Assembly (NCBI GenBank): GCA_030432875.1 | Contig: JAUILP010000010.1 | Coordinates: forward strand, 1-64,000 | From: Oligoflexia bacterium | GTDB lineage: Bacteria > Bdellovibrionota_B > Oligoflexia > Oligoflexales > JAGOVF01 | Length of the DNA: 64,000 bases | Direction: 5' to 3' | Part shown: positions 54,599-63,802 of the stretch, piece after piece | Numbering within the stretch: the first letter of the stretch is position 1 | Layout: every line of letters starts with the position of its first letter | Notes under the pieces: generated by a model | Database searches by the model: none | The model's input: only the letters and a program-made list of their open reading frames with translations | What the model was told of the DNA's origin: nothing | Made by a program: the position numbers and the translations under genes

Positions 54599-54898
54599 TC
54601 AGATCATTCTGCGCGATTTTAAAACGTCATCTCGGTATGCGGCACTCAAATCATTCAGAGACACCAAGTCAACTTTAATGGGAAGATCCGAATCCTCAAG
54701 GTTCATTTTAATTTCGGCAATGAGACCTAGAGGCAAGGGGTTATGTTCTTGGTACAGGATATCTAAATCTGAAAAACTTCTAAAATTTCCTTTAGCCCTT
54801 GAACCAAAGACCCAAAGATCACAGTGTTCTCTCTTTAGAGGTTTAAGAAGAACATTTTCAATTATTTGCCAGTCGTTTGGCGCTAATCCATAGTTCAT
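54599..54898 (-). CDS. MNT-type nucleotidyltransferase antitoxin (MntA-like)
   Basis: A 99-residue minimal nucleotidyltransferase with VFGSRAKGNFRSFSDLDI, the GSx10DxD catalytic motif, and a third acidic residue in KVDLVSL. In HEPN-MNT modules this protein adds AMP to the HEPN toxin and silences it. Its gene overlaps the end of the HEPN gene by four bases, the usual arrangement. Confidence 0.88.
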   Translation of the reverse strand: MNYGLAPNDWQIIENVLLKPLKREHCDLWVFGSRAKGNFRSFSDLDILYQEHNPLPLGLIAEIKMNLEDSDLPIKVDLVSLNDLSAAYRDDVLKSRRMI

Positions 54899-55254
54899 AT
54901 TTTTTTCAGTTCGCTGAGGAGTTTCATGCCTTCTTGATAAAATTCATGAGCCTTAAGATAGACCTTATCTGCCATAGCTTCGTTATATACGTGAGCCGCG
55001 AGATTGCGGGCTTCAATAAAGGAGAACCATTGGTGGGGATCTTCAATAAGCCCCTGCGCTGCCATGTCACGAATGACTATGCGCGGGGAAGAGGCTGAAA
55101 GGCCGAGGACTTTTTTGGCTGTTTTCCAGGCTAACTCTACAGAGAATTCAAAACGCTGAATGCACGCATCCCGGACAATATCGTCTTTGGGAAGCTTTAA
55201 AGCGGTATTTAGGGAACCTAGAGCCAATTCATATTCTCGCAGCTGGACTACCAT
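54895..55254 (-). CDS. HEPN toxin, nucleotidyltransferase substrate-binding (HI0074/HepT-like)
   Basis: A 119-residue helical protein of the HI0074 family: FEFSVELAWKTAKKVLG, SPRIVIRDMAAQGLIED, and the RNLAAHVYNE motif that supplies the RNase Arg and His of HEPN toxins and, in HepT, the nearby Tyr that gets AMPylated. It is the first gene of a two-gene toxin-antitoxin unit with the MNT gene. GTG or ATG starts near 55254 are possible; the given start has no strong ribosome site. Confidence 0.87.
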   Translation of the reverse strand: MVVQLREYELALGSLNTALKLPKDDIVRDACIQRFEFSVELAWKTAKKVLGLSASSPRIVIRDMAAQGLIEDPHQWFSFIEARNLAAHVYNEAMADKVYLKAHEFYQEGMKLLSELKKI

Positions 55255-55622
55255 AGGCGTAATATTCTTCCTGAGTAGAGAGATTGCTGAACCTAGACAA
55301 TACTAGCGAAAATATCCTAAAAATTAAAGAGCTATGTTCGGGAGATTTACGGTAAAATTAACATAAAAAATATTCTGAAAAAGTAACATTACCCCCCTTC
55401 GATCTTCTCTAGGCCACAAATATGTGCAAATCAAGCCAGGATCTGTGTTAGATGACCCAGAATTGGTAAATATTTTTCGAGTTTTTCCTAACAGAAATCT
55501 GATAAGATCGTCATGATCGTTATTTGGCTCCGCCAGAGTTGATATAACCACTTATGATATTTAGGTGCTTTTTTTTATTTTCAATCTATTCCCCTTTGAG
55601 AGCCCCAAGTGAGGTATAAAAA

Positions 55623-56384
55623 ATGAGATACGAAAATAAAATCAAAGAAATCGATAAACTCAATAAACAGATTGAGCAACTTAGACCTATCAACAAAGCA
55701 CTATTGAAGCAAGTCAAAGAATACTTCCGCATTGGTTTAACTTATTCTAGCAATGCCCTCGAAGGCAATACGCTCACGGAAACCGAAACAAAGGTTGTTC
55801 TTGAAGATGGGCTTACTATTGCGGGCAAACCGTTAAAAGATCATTACGAGGCATCTGGTCACAGCGAAGCCTATGATATGGTCTGTGAGCTTGCCCAAAA
55901 GAAAACCATTACGGAAGAAGATATTTTAAGTATCCATCGACTTTTTTATTATAGAGTAGACAGAGAAAATTCCGGCCATTATCGCAAAGTCCCTGTTGTT
56001 ATTACGGGGACCGAATGTGTGCCACCCTCACCGTCAAAAGTCCCGGCACTTATGAAGAAATTCGTCGCTAAAATTCCCGCACTTAAAAAGAAACATCATC
56101 CCGTTGAAGTTGCGGCTTTGATTCATAAAGAACTTGTTGATATTCACCCATTCATTGATGGCAATGGTAGGACAGCACGACTCCTGATGAACCTTTCACT
56201 CCTACAGGCAGGATATACCATAACAATTATCCCCCCCCTGCTTCGGGTTACCTATATTGATTTCATTAAAGAGTCGCAAACGGGCAAAAAATATGCCACG
56301 GGATTCATTAACTTTATGAGCACTATGGTTTATGTGTCCACAAAAGATTACTACCGTTTATTAAAGCAACTTAATCAAAATTAG
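55623..56384 (+). CDS. Fic-domain protein, probable AMP transferase
   Basis: A 253-residue class II Fic protein. The N-terminal inhibitory helix carries SNALEGN (S/TxxxEG/N), whose Glu blocks ATP binding. The core has the catalytic HPFIDGNGRTARLL (His transfers AMP to hydroxyl groups). The C-terminus (YYRLLKQLNQN) is helical, without a winged helix. The target is unknown. It lies between the HEPN-MNT unit and a sirtuin gene that starts 49 bases later. Confidence 0.92.
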   Translation: MRYENKIKEIDKLNKQIEQLRPINKALLKQVKEYFRIGLTYSSNALEGNTLTETETKVVLEDGLTIAGKPLKDHYEASGHSEAYDMVCELAQKKTITEEDILSIHRLFYYRVDRENSGHYRKVPVVITGTECVPPSPSKVPALMKKFVAKIPALKKKHHPVEVAALIHKELVDIHPFIDGNGRTARLLMNLSLLQAGYTITIIPPLLRVTYIDFIKESQTGKKYATGFINFMSTMVYVSTKDYYRLLKQLNQN

Positions 56385-56433
56385 TCTTTTTTTCCGCGTG
56401 AATTTATAAACATTTTTCATAGGACCTGAACAT

Positions 56434-57153
56434 TTGAGTCTCGAAAAAAAAATTGTTGTTTTAAGCGGCGCAGGAATTTCTGCTGAGTCTGGCATCAAAA
56501 CCTTTCGCGATGGTGGTGGACTATGGGAGAATCATGCTATAGAAGATGTCGCTACGCCTGAAGGTTTTAGGCGAAACCCTGATCTTGTTTACCGGTTTTA
56601 TGAAGAGCGCCGTAAGCAACTTTTGGATCCAAGTATCAAGCCCAATGCGGCTCATAAGGCTTTAGTTGCGCTTGAAAATGCGTGCCATGAAAATTTTCTT
56701 CTCATTACCCAAAATGTTGACAATTTGCACGAGCGTGCGGGCAGTAAAAACATAATTCACATGCATGGAGAGCTTTTAAAAACTTACTGTCAATCCTGCA
56801 ATTTTGAGCCTATGGAAGGAGCCACACAATTGCATTTTGGCATAAGTTGTCCTAGCTGCGGCACTCTAAATTCGATGCGTCCCGATGTCGTGTGGTTTGG
56901 TGAGATACCCAAGATGATGGAAGAAATTGAAGATGCCATCCAAGATGTGGGCATTTTTATAGCGGTAGGAACGTCGGGACAGGTATATCCAGCCGCATCT
57001 TTTGTCCGTTGGGCGAAACATGCCCAGCCCGAGTGCCGCACTATAGAAGTCAATTTGATCCCCTCGTCGGGTGCAAGTTATTTTGACGAGCACTGTACCG
57101 GGCCCGCAAGCGAGACTTTGCCTAAATTAGTGGATGTTTTGCTAAAAAGTTAG
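56434..57153 (+). CDS. cobB: NAD-dependent protein deacylase, Sir2/CobB family
   Basis: A 239-residue sirtuin: VLSGAGISAESGIKTFRD (NAD binding), TQNVDNLHERAG, HMHGEL with the catalytic His, and a zinc site of CQSC and CPSC. FYEERRKQL supplies the Tyr/Arg pair of class III sirtuins that remove succinyl and similar acidic acyl groups as well as acetyl. The start is a TTG with AGGA about nine bases upstream. It is probably co-transcribed with the Fic gene. Confidence 0.95.
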   Translation: MSLEKKIVVLSGAGISAESGIKTFRDGGGLWENHAIEDVATPEGFRRNPDLVYRFYEERRKQLLDPSIKPNAAHKALVALENACHENFLLITQNVDNLHERAGSKNIIHMHGELLKTYCQSCNFEPMEGATQLHFGISCPSCGTLNSMRPDVVWFGEIPKMMEEIEDAIQDVGIFIAVGTSGQVYPAASFVRWAKHAQPECRTIEVNLIPSSGASYFDEHCTGPASETLPKLVDVLLKS

Positions 57154-57158
57154 AAGAA

Positions 57159-58265
57159 TTATTTTTTTATGTTTGTTGATGTCGCTTTTTCATTTATCGA
57201 ATATCTTTTAGTTTCGTCTTTAGGTGCTAGAATGCGCTTACTGAGACGCTTAAATTCATATTTATTTTTTCGATAATAAAGAACATCGTCATTAACAATT
57301 TTTAACTTTGCTTTTATCCAAGATAAGGTATCCTCGTGACTAACATCTTTGACATTAAGTTTTCCAGTACTTCGCTCCCGTAAAGTTTTTGCCAGGACAA
57401 GCTCATTGCTACTATTTAAAGAAAAATCCATCCATAGAACCTCATGTTTAGCACTCTCTTCATAGGTTAGCTTTTTCTCCCAGTGTCCTATATAAAAATG
57501 TGGATCTTCAATGGCAACTTTGTATGCTCCTTTTTTCTTTGCGGGTATTTCTTTTGATTTATCAACATATTTATCGTTTTGCCAGTCACCTAAAGTAACT
57601 GTTCCCTCCGGATCAGTAAACTTACCCATCCCATCCCTAATGCCGTCCTTAATTAATCCTTCATAAATGCTATGATCCTGATATATAAAGATCCCAAGTC
57701 CTTCAGGCTTACCTTTTTCGTTTAAATAGCCTAAGTAGTAGTCGCCATTTTTGAGTTGGATAAAACGCGAATCAGGAATAATCGTCGAAGGCTTTTCACT
57801 ATGGTTTATCATCATTTTTTCATCTTCAAAGTATATTTCCATCGAAGACGATATATTTACCATATCCACTAATTCCTTCATTTGTTGCAACATCATTTCT
57901 CTTTTTTCTTTTTTTGTTACAGGTGCCTTCTCCTTAGCTTCTAGGACAGATTCTTGGTTTGATTTTAGCGCCACAAGTTTAGCAGGTTCTGAGGAGGCAC
58001 CATTTTCATGTTGAGGCTCAGATTCAATAAATCTTGGTTGATTTGGCGTAGCTTTATTCTTTGTCTTGGCGGGAAAATATTCTTCTCTATTTTTGTCTTC
58101 TTTTACAGCAGCAATTATCGCCGATTTTTGAGATGAAACAGTTGCTAAAGACAATTTTTTGGGAAGAATTTCATCCTTATCTTTTTTAGATGAATGTGTA
58201 TATAGGAATAGAGCAACACCGGAGCCTATGAGAAAAATCAGTAGTAAACCTATTTTTTTTGTCAT
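57159..58265 (-). CDS. Membrane-anchored MORN-repeat protein
   Basis: A 368-residue protein with an N-terminal membrane segment (IGLLLIFLIGSGVALFL, residues 5-21), a long polar Lys/Glu-rich stalk, and from about residue 180 a set of MORN repeats (NGDYYLGYLNEKGKPEGLG, YEGLIKDGIRDGMGKF, TLGDWQNDKYVD). The C-terminal 120 residues are basic and helical. MORN repeats bind lipids or proteins. A decayed copy of this gene lies at 59272-60362, and in both copies an OMP-like gene lies upstream. Confidence 0.75.
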   Translation of the reverse strand: MTKKIGLLLIFLIGSGVALFLYTHSSKKDKDEILPKKLSLATVSSQKSAIIAAVKEDKNREEYFPAKTKNKATPNQPRFIESEPQHENGASSEPAKLVALKSNQESVLEAKEKAPVTKKEKREMMLQQMKELVDMVNISSSMEIYFEDEKMMINHSEKPSTIIPDSRFIQLKNGDYYLGYLNEKGKPEGLGIFIYQDHSIYEGLIKDGIRDGMGKFTDPEGTVTLGDWQNDKYVDKSKEIPAKKKGAYKVAIEDPHFYIGHWEKKLTYEESAKHEVLWMDFSLNSSNELVLAKTLRERSTGKLNVKDVSHEDTLSWIKAKLKIVNDDVLYYRKNKYEFKRLSKRILAPKDETKRYSINEKATSTNIKK

Positions 58266-58421
58266 TTTTAAAAATCCTATTCTACAAAAGATACCACGAA
58301 GATGGGGCCTCTACTTTTGCCCCATTAATATCCATTTAATTAATCAATTTTAAAACGGCAGCTTGAGAGGAATATTCCTAAAGGCAGGAAATTATAGCGA
58401 CTCTGCCTGGACTGACTACGG

Positions 58422-59039
58422 CTAAAATTCATAACCAATTCTCATTTTCATTACTGTGAGAAGCACTCCTTGGGTTAAATGACTTGTTCCATCATGTTTA
58501 TCATCATAAACATAGGTTTCACTTTTGTATTGATAGTCTATCTTATGCTTCAGCTTATAAAAAGATACCGTACCACCTATCCAATCAAATCCGAGTATAA
58601 ATTTGTTATTATATAGTTTCCATTCATTACCAATTGTGAGATCACACAAAGCATCGTACCGCTGAAGATCGTACTCAGCTTTCTTAGTACCTCGGCTCCA
58701 GATCTTGTCGTGAAGATCAATTTTTCTCACGCCCAAACCAAATCTAACGTTAAATGTTTCCCCAAAAAACTCTCTGTAGTTCATAGCATGTATGTAATGC
58801 TTTGTACTTTGATCTTCGACCTGGATACTACGGTGAAAAGAATACTCAATGATTGATTTAGGCGTTAAGCGATAACCAAGTTCCACACCGCGCCCCATTA
58901 AACCGCTTATTATCGCCAATGGAATGAATACAGGCCGCACTCCCGTTAGGTAATTCGCATTATTCGCGGTTTGATTTTCGTCAGCAAGTGCTCGTAAATT
59001 TGTGAGTAAAATCATTATAAGTAGTACTGGTGTCTTCAT
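58422..59039 (-). CDS. Probable small outer-membrane beta-barrel protein
   Basis: A 205-residue protein with a signal peptide (LLIMILLTNLRALA) and an alternating pattern typical of barrel strands (VELGYRLTPKSIIEYSF, FNVRFGLGVRK, KFILGFDWIGGTVSFY), ending in a C-terminal strand MKMRIGYEF with the terminal Phe favoured by outer-membrane assembly. It lies 156 bases upstream of the MORN gene on the same strand. A fragment of a second copy lies at 62039-62293. Confidence 0.68.
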   Translation of the reverse strand: MKTPVLLIMILLTNLRALADENQTANNANYLTGVRPVFIPLAIISGLMGRGVELGYRLTPKSIIEYSFHRSIQVEDQSTKHYIHAMNYREFFGETFNVRFGLGVRKIDLHDKIWSRGTKKAEYDLQRYDALCDLTIGNEWKLYNNKFILGFDWIGGTVSFYKLKHKIDYQYKSETYVYDDKHDGTSHLTQGVLLTVMKMRIGYEF

Positions 59040-59271
59040 TTTTTAAGCCTTTATTAAATAAGGTGTGATTTTAAACATAAGTTGTGTCGTTATTTGTTCC
59101 ACCTTACCTACCTTGGATATCTATATACAGAAGTCAAAGTGTAAGTTCAATATCAAATACTCTAAAGTGGCATAAATTGTTTTCACTTTGAGAAGAGTGA
59201 CGCTGGCAGAGATTAAAGATGAAAATCTTCTGTCTTTTTAGCGTACTGTGGAAAATATCAGTATAAAAAAG

Positions 59272-60362
59272 CTACTTTTTTGCCTTAGTTGATGTGGGAT
59301 TTTCAAACACCGAATAATTTTTTGGGTACTTTTTCAGGAGATGCCACGCATTTGCTAAGACGCTTGAATTTATAATTATTATTTTAAAAAGTAAGAAAAT
59401 TATCATTCACAATTTTTACCTTTGTTTTTATCCAAGACAAGGTGTCCTCATGACGAATTTCTTTGGTATTAAATTCCCGGCATTTCGCTCCCTGCTACTT
59501 TTTGTGAGAATCAGTTCATGGTTACTATTAAACAAAAAAATCCATCCATAACGCCTCATATGTAGGGTTCTCCTCATAAAAAGGTTTTTTCCAGTGCCCC
59601 ATATAAAAGTAAGGATCATCCAGGGCAACCTTGCGCCCACCCTTCTTTTTCGCGGATATTTTTTTTGATTCATCTACATAGTAGTCGTTTTGCCATTTCC
59701 CTATTGTGACAATACCCTCCGCATCAGTGAATTTGCCAAAGCCATCTTTAACGCTATTCTCAATCGTCCCTTCATAAATACTGTTGTCTTGGTAAATAAT
59801 GATTCCCATACCATCAGAAATTCCATCTTGGGTTAAAAATCCCACATAGTAATCACCATTTTTGAGGCGAATAAAGCTGTCATTGGGGACGATTTTAGAT
59901 GGCTTCGCACTAAACTCAACTCGGGTATTTTCAGCCCCAGTGATAAAATGCATCGAAGGTGAAATATTTAACATATCCGCTAAATCTTTCGCGCTTAGAG
60001 GCTTTTTTTCTTCTTTTGTGCCGGGAGCTACCGCCAAATTTTTTTGTGAAGGGTTCTGGATTTGATTTTGACTCTACAACTGCGTTAGGATCTACGGATG
60101 GAATGTTTTTATCTTAAGCATCAGACTCAATTGTAGCAGGTTGATCTGAGGTAACATGAACTTCTTTTCTCGGTAGCTCGGATTTAATCTCACTATCATC
60201 TTTTTTGGGGGTGAGGGCGGTTGTTTCTAACGCTGAAACAGATGCTACGGATGATTTATTTGAGGCATCGTCATTACCTTTTTTAGGCAAATCTGAATAG
60301 ATGAATTTTGCGGCGCCACTTGCTATAAGCAAAATTATTATCTTCCCGACTTTTTTCGTCAT
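59272..60362 (-). pseudogene. Decayed second copy of the MORN-repeat gene
   Basis: The N-terminal part (TKKVGKIIILLIASGAAKF, from ATG 60362) matches the intact MORN protein but stops near 60114. The middle reads in another frame from 60037 (NGDYYVGFLTQDGISDGMG, YEGTIENSVKDGFGKF) and breaks near 59528. The next piece (NHELILTKSSRERNAG) and the last residues (STKAKK, stop at 59272) follow in further frames. At least two frameshifts and a stop separate pieces that are all collinear with the intact paralogue. Confidence 0.78.
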
Positions 60363-60401
60363 TTTAAAGTTAGAATGTTTGACAAAAAATCTTCGGAACA
60401 T

Positions 60402-60962
60402 AAATGAAGATTTTAGGCAGTGGTTTCAGAAACTACCAAGGCAAGTATTATCTGAAAGAATGGGAAATGAAGGCATATGTAAAGTTCCATCTGAATGCCA
60501 ATAGAGGTGGAAGATACCTGATATCGCAAAAGGCTAGGCATTAAATCGCTTGACTACATGTATTGATCATGATAATTCTCTTAGCCATTTTCACATCATT
60601 TTGAGGAAATAGATATTGCCCTTTTTTTTCAAAAGATCTGAATATTTACGCAATAATTTAGATTTGAATCGCATTGACATCGAAAAATCACGCCTCATTG
60701 GAATTGATGGATGGTTCGGTATAAATCCTGGGCCAGGATGAGATTCAGGTTGAGATTGGGGGGGGGGACTCCTTGGCCATTCTTTACTACGTTGATTTTT
60801 CACACGAAGAAAGATTAGGGTTGAGCTTTGGTTAACTTGTTAAAAATGGATAGGCCAAGTTAACTGAAGTTCATTCATTTAAGTCAGTTAACCGCATTGG
60901 AAAATAACAAAATATACTATGTTGCTCGTGTTAACAAACTAACCAATTGAAGGGGTACACAA
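60402..60962. other. Intergenic stretch with homopolymer and hairpin
   Basis: Besides motif cluster C it holds the palindrome ATCCTGGGCCAGGAT (60724-60738) and a run of ten G (60758-60767), unusual in this AT-rich DNA. GAAGGGG lies just before the start of the following gene. No gene is evident. Confidence 0.5.
60634..60669. promoter_or_regulatory. Cluster C of a CAGATNTGAA-like motif
   Basis: AGATCTGAATATT (60634-60646) and TAGATTTGAAT (60659-60669) match cluster A (32316-32340) in sequence and order. They lie about 300 bases upstream of the Cys-rich secreted protein gene. Confidence 0.35.
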
Positions 60963-61997
60963 ATGCTTGGCGCTAAATTTTTTAAACAAATTATCTTAGG
61001 GTTTGTTTTAGGTTTCTATGGGATTTCAAGTCAGTTATATGCTGGTTGTTGGGACCAATGTATTATGGTTAATCCTGTAACCGGAAAATGTGTACGTACA
61101 AAGCAATGGTGCAACCCTGGCGATGATCCCTTAGGACAGGTTGGCGACGGAATTTCTTCACTATTAAGCGATACTAAAAAGTTGAACGATAAAATAATTC
61201 AAAATATTTTAAAAACTGCTCCAAAAATTGATATTTCAGTATTACAAAGTGGTATCGCGAAAATAAAATTTCCAAAAGATTACTCAACATTAGGCTTATG
61301 CGCTGTTTCTGTGGGATTTACAGTCGCTAATGGAGTTATCTGCGCTGGATCAGACGGTACAAGCCCTGGAGCAGGAAACCCTGAAACCTTTACCACAGGT
61401 AACGCTTGTGGTGACGCTGCTGCCTCAGGTGTTTTTGCCGTTGGCATATGCTTTGGCGGAATAGAGCCTAACAAGCAAAAAGATGTTGCTTCAGTCATTC
61501 AATCAGACAATATTGCCAGTTGGATAAATAACAACCCAAAGATTTTTGAAGCCAAAATGGAAGAGATTAATACTAAAATCAATGCCGGTGCAACTTTCAA
61601 CGAATTATTTCATGTTGGTGATGAAGTAAGTAAGCGCGGTAATAATGGAACCGTTTCGTGCAATACTTTCACTTCTAATCCTAGATGGGGAGGGATTAAA
61701 AATGTTGGTCTTTGTACCGCAGCAAAAAGGTCAGATACTGGAGAATGGGTAAATTGTAGCCACATGGGAACAGTCGATCTAGCAGAACTCATCTGTTACT
61801 ACTCACCATCCATGAATAAAAATGGGAATAACGGTACCGTGTCATGTAACACTTTCTGCAATCAATCACGGTGGGGTGGTTTTTCGGGAGAGTGTATTTA
61901 TGGATGGGACAATATTAAGAAAGAACCAATTTCCTGCGAGTCCGGAAATTATACACACCCTGGAAATTATACTTGCGCATGTGCGTCTTACGAGTAA
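60963..61997 (+). CDS. Cys-rich secreted protein with two C-terminal repeats
   Basis: A 344-residue protein with a signal peptide (IILGFVLGFYGISSQLYA). It begins with a Cys cluster (CWDQCIMVNPVTGKCV), has a helical region with a Gly/Ala-rich hydrophobic stretch (VSVGFTVANGVICAG), and ends with two copies of a Cys motif: GNNGTVSCNTFTSNPRWGG and GNNGTVSCNTFCNQSRWGG, each followed by two or three more Cys. I do not recognise the repeat; a small carbohydrate-binding or adhesive fold is possible. The gene is inserted, in opposite orientation, between the two remnants of the second OMP-MORN copy. Confidence 0.68.
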   Translation: MLGAKFFKQIILGFVLGFYGISSQLYAGCWDQCIMVNPVTGKCVRTKQWCNPGDDPLGQVGDGISSLLSDTKKLNDKIIQNILKTAPKIDISVLQSGIAKIKFPKDYSTLGLCAVSVGFTVANGVICAGSDGTSPGAGNPETFTTGNACGDAAASGVFAVGICFGGIEPNKQKDVASVIQSDNIASWINNNPKIFEAKMEEINTKINAGATFNELFHVGDEVSKRGNNGTVSCNTFTSNPRWGGIKNVGLCTAAKRSDTGEWVNCSHMGTVDLAELICYYSPSMNKNGNNGTVSCNTFCNQSRWGGFSGECIYGWDNIKKEPISCESGNYTHPGNYTCACASYE

Positions 61998-62038
61998 CTA
62001 TTCCCGTGGGTGTATGCGGAATTTTTTCAAGCTAAATG

Positions 62039-62293
62039 TCACCTAAATTTTTCTCGGGGAACTGATTCCTCAGTTCCTTTGATAAAAGCATCTGTGCCAT
62101 CATCTCTCTCATCATAAACATACCCCTTACCACGATATTGGTAATTTTTCTTATGCTGTATCTTATGCAACGACGCCGTACCAGCTGTCCAATCAAAACC
62201 GGGTAAAAACTTTTCACTAAATAATCTCGGTTTATTTCGTATTGCTAGATAACATAAGGCTTCATTTCTTAGAACATCACCAAAGGCTAGCAA
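62039..62293 (-). pseudogene. Fragment of a second copy of the OMP-like gene
   Basis: The frame encodes NEALCYLAIRNKPRLFSEKF, LPGFDWTAGTASLHKIQH and GYVYDERDDGTDAF, collinear with residues of the intact 58422-59039 protein (YDALCDLTIGNEWKLYNNKF, GFDWIGGTVSFYKLKH, TYVYDDKHDGT). The N-terminal half and the last strand are missing. The fragment begins directly at the stop codon of the metalloprotease gene. Confidence 0.75.
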
Positions 62294-63802
62294 TTACCAA
62301 TACGATAAAGTATGAACTTCTGTCATGTGACTATCGGTTTGTGATTTCTTAATGGCTACTATCTCTGGCCTAGTTGCTTCCCTAGAGACAATTCCAACAC
62401 CAAAAGAAAAATTGTCCTCAGTTTGATGCAGTAGGGTTCCCCTTTGCGCTATAAATGCTTGAAAATCATTTTTTCCTGTGAGGACATGTACTTCTGTAGT
62501 TCCAGTACCCGTCCCATTTTTTGAAATAGCGACTAAATCTTCATAGCCATCCATATCCCAGTCGGCTATAGCAAACTCAAAAGTCCTACCTGCCTCATGC
62601 AGAACTGTTGGTATTTTAACTAGAAATGACTGAAATTGATCAGCACCATTCAAAACATGAATCTCAGTTTTGCCAGTACCTGTAGCACTCCTTTTAATTG
62701 CGTATAAGTCAGCAACGCCGTCACGATTGTAGTCTGCCACCGCAAAATCAAAATTTTCTTTGGTTTGGTGGAGGGCCGTTCCCTTATGAAGAACCCAAGT
62801 TTGGTATTTAGAAGCCCCCGACAACACATGTATTTCCGTTGACTTTGATTCTGTTCCCGATTTCTGGATCATGTAAAGGTCAGAAATGCCATCTCGGTCA
62901 AAATCACCTAAAGCAAAATCAACTTCATCACCGACTTGAGGAATTGGCGTCGGTTTATGCTCTAAAAATGTTTGAAAATTCGACTTATTACGGACAACAT
63001 GAACTTCGGTTTTACCTGAATGAGTTCCAGATTTTGCTATGGCAAATAAATCATGGCCAGTCGACTTCTCATAGTGACCTAACAGGACTTTCCAATTAGA
63101 CCCCATTTCTCCTTGCGCTGTTGGCGTATGCCAAGAAAAAGGTAAATATTTATTATATAAAAACCTTAGTCCAAGAATGTCTCCTGGACTCAATGAGCCT
63201 TCATTATTCCAAACCGGATTGCAATAATTGAGAGCAGAGTCAATATCCCAAGCCCCAACTAGGACATCACCGTTTGTCCCCTGAGGGACATCATTACATA
63301 AACTTCCAGGAGTATCGGGCCTATTCTGCTCATGAGCCAAACCAACCGCATGACCGAATTCATGTACAGCTATAGTTTCAATGCATCTTTGCCGACTGTT
63401 TTGACAATTTTGACCCCAATTATTAAAGGTCAAATTAAGCACCATCCCATTGACTACACCATTGATTTCTGCGCCTAATCCTTTAGTGTGTGGTCCTACA
63501 TCATCGATACCAATACGTATCCCTAAAGAATCTCTTGCACATATACCCCATCCAGAAAAAGATAAGGGAGTATCTGAATACTCCAATGCAATTCTAGACT
63601 CGACCCATCCTCTTTCCGTTTGATTACCACCTGCTTCCCAGCAAACCAAGATAGTAGATGAGTTCCATCGCAACTTAGAATGAGGGTAAGACGCTGGCTT
63701 AAATTGCGGTTCTAGCGAGATTGAAGGCGAGCAATCCGTGAAAATAAATGTTGATACAATTAACCCTAATATCTGTTTTTTTAAAGTAAATTTCGTTGTC
63801 AT
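62294..63802 (-). CDS. Astacin-like zinc metalloprotease lipoprotein with FG-GAP-like repeats
   Basis: A 502-residue protein with signal and lipobox FIFTDC (lipid Cys24). The catalytic domain contains AVHEFGHAVGLAHEQNRPD: the metzincin zinc motif (His147, Glu148, His151, His157) followed by the EQxRPD of astacins. ALNYCNP probably takes the place of the Met-turn. From about residue 240 there are five repeats of about 50 residues (FALGDFDRDGISDLYMIQKSG, FAVADYNRDGVADLYAIKRS, FAIADWDMDGYEDLVAISK), FG-GAP/VCBS-type blades with calcium-binding DxDxDG loops. It is anchored at the surface or periplasm and probably digests protein there. It is the last complete gene of the window. Confidence 0.87.
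   Translation of the reverse strand: MTTKFTLKKQILGLIVSTFIFTDCSPSISLEPQFKPASYPHSKLRWNSSTILVCWEAGGNQTERGWVESRIALEYSDTPLSFSGWGICARDSLGIRIGIDDVGPHTKGLGAEINGVVNGMVLNLTFNNWGQNCQNSRQRCIETIAVHEFGHAVGLAHEQNRPDTPGSLCNDVPQGTNGDVLVGAWDIDSALNYCNPVWNNEGSLSPGDILGLRFLYNKYLPFSWHTPTAQGEMGSNWKVLLGHYEKSTGHDLFAIAKSGTHSGKTEVHVVRNKSNFQTFLEHKPTPIPQVGDEVDFALGDFDRDGISDLYMIQKSGTESKSTEIHVLSGASKYQTWVLHKGTALHQTKENFDFAVADYNRDGVADLYAIKRSATGTGKTEIHVLNGADQFQSFLVKIPTVLHEAGRTFEFAIADWDMDGYEDLVAISKNGTGTGTTEVHVLTGKNDFQAFIAQRGTLLHQTEDNFSFGVGIVSREATRPEIVAIKKSQTDSHMTEVHTLSYW

Noticed and set aside
55324-55551. 75-residue minus-strand frame between the HEPN and Fic genes
   Set aside because: No ribosome site, no recognisable protein features, and it occupies the divergent promoter region.
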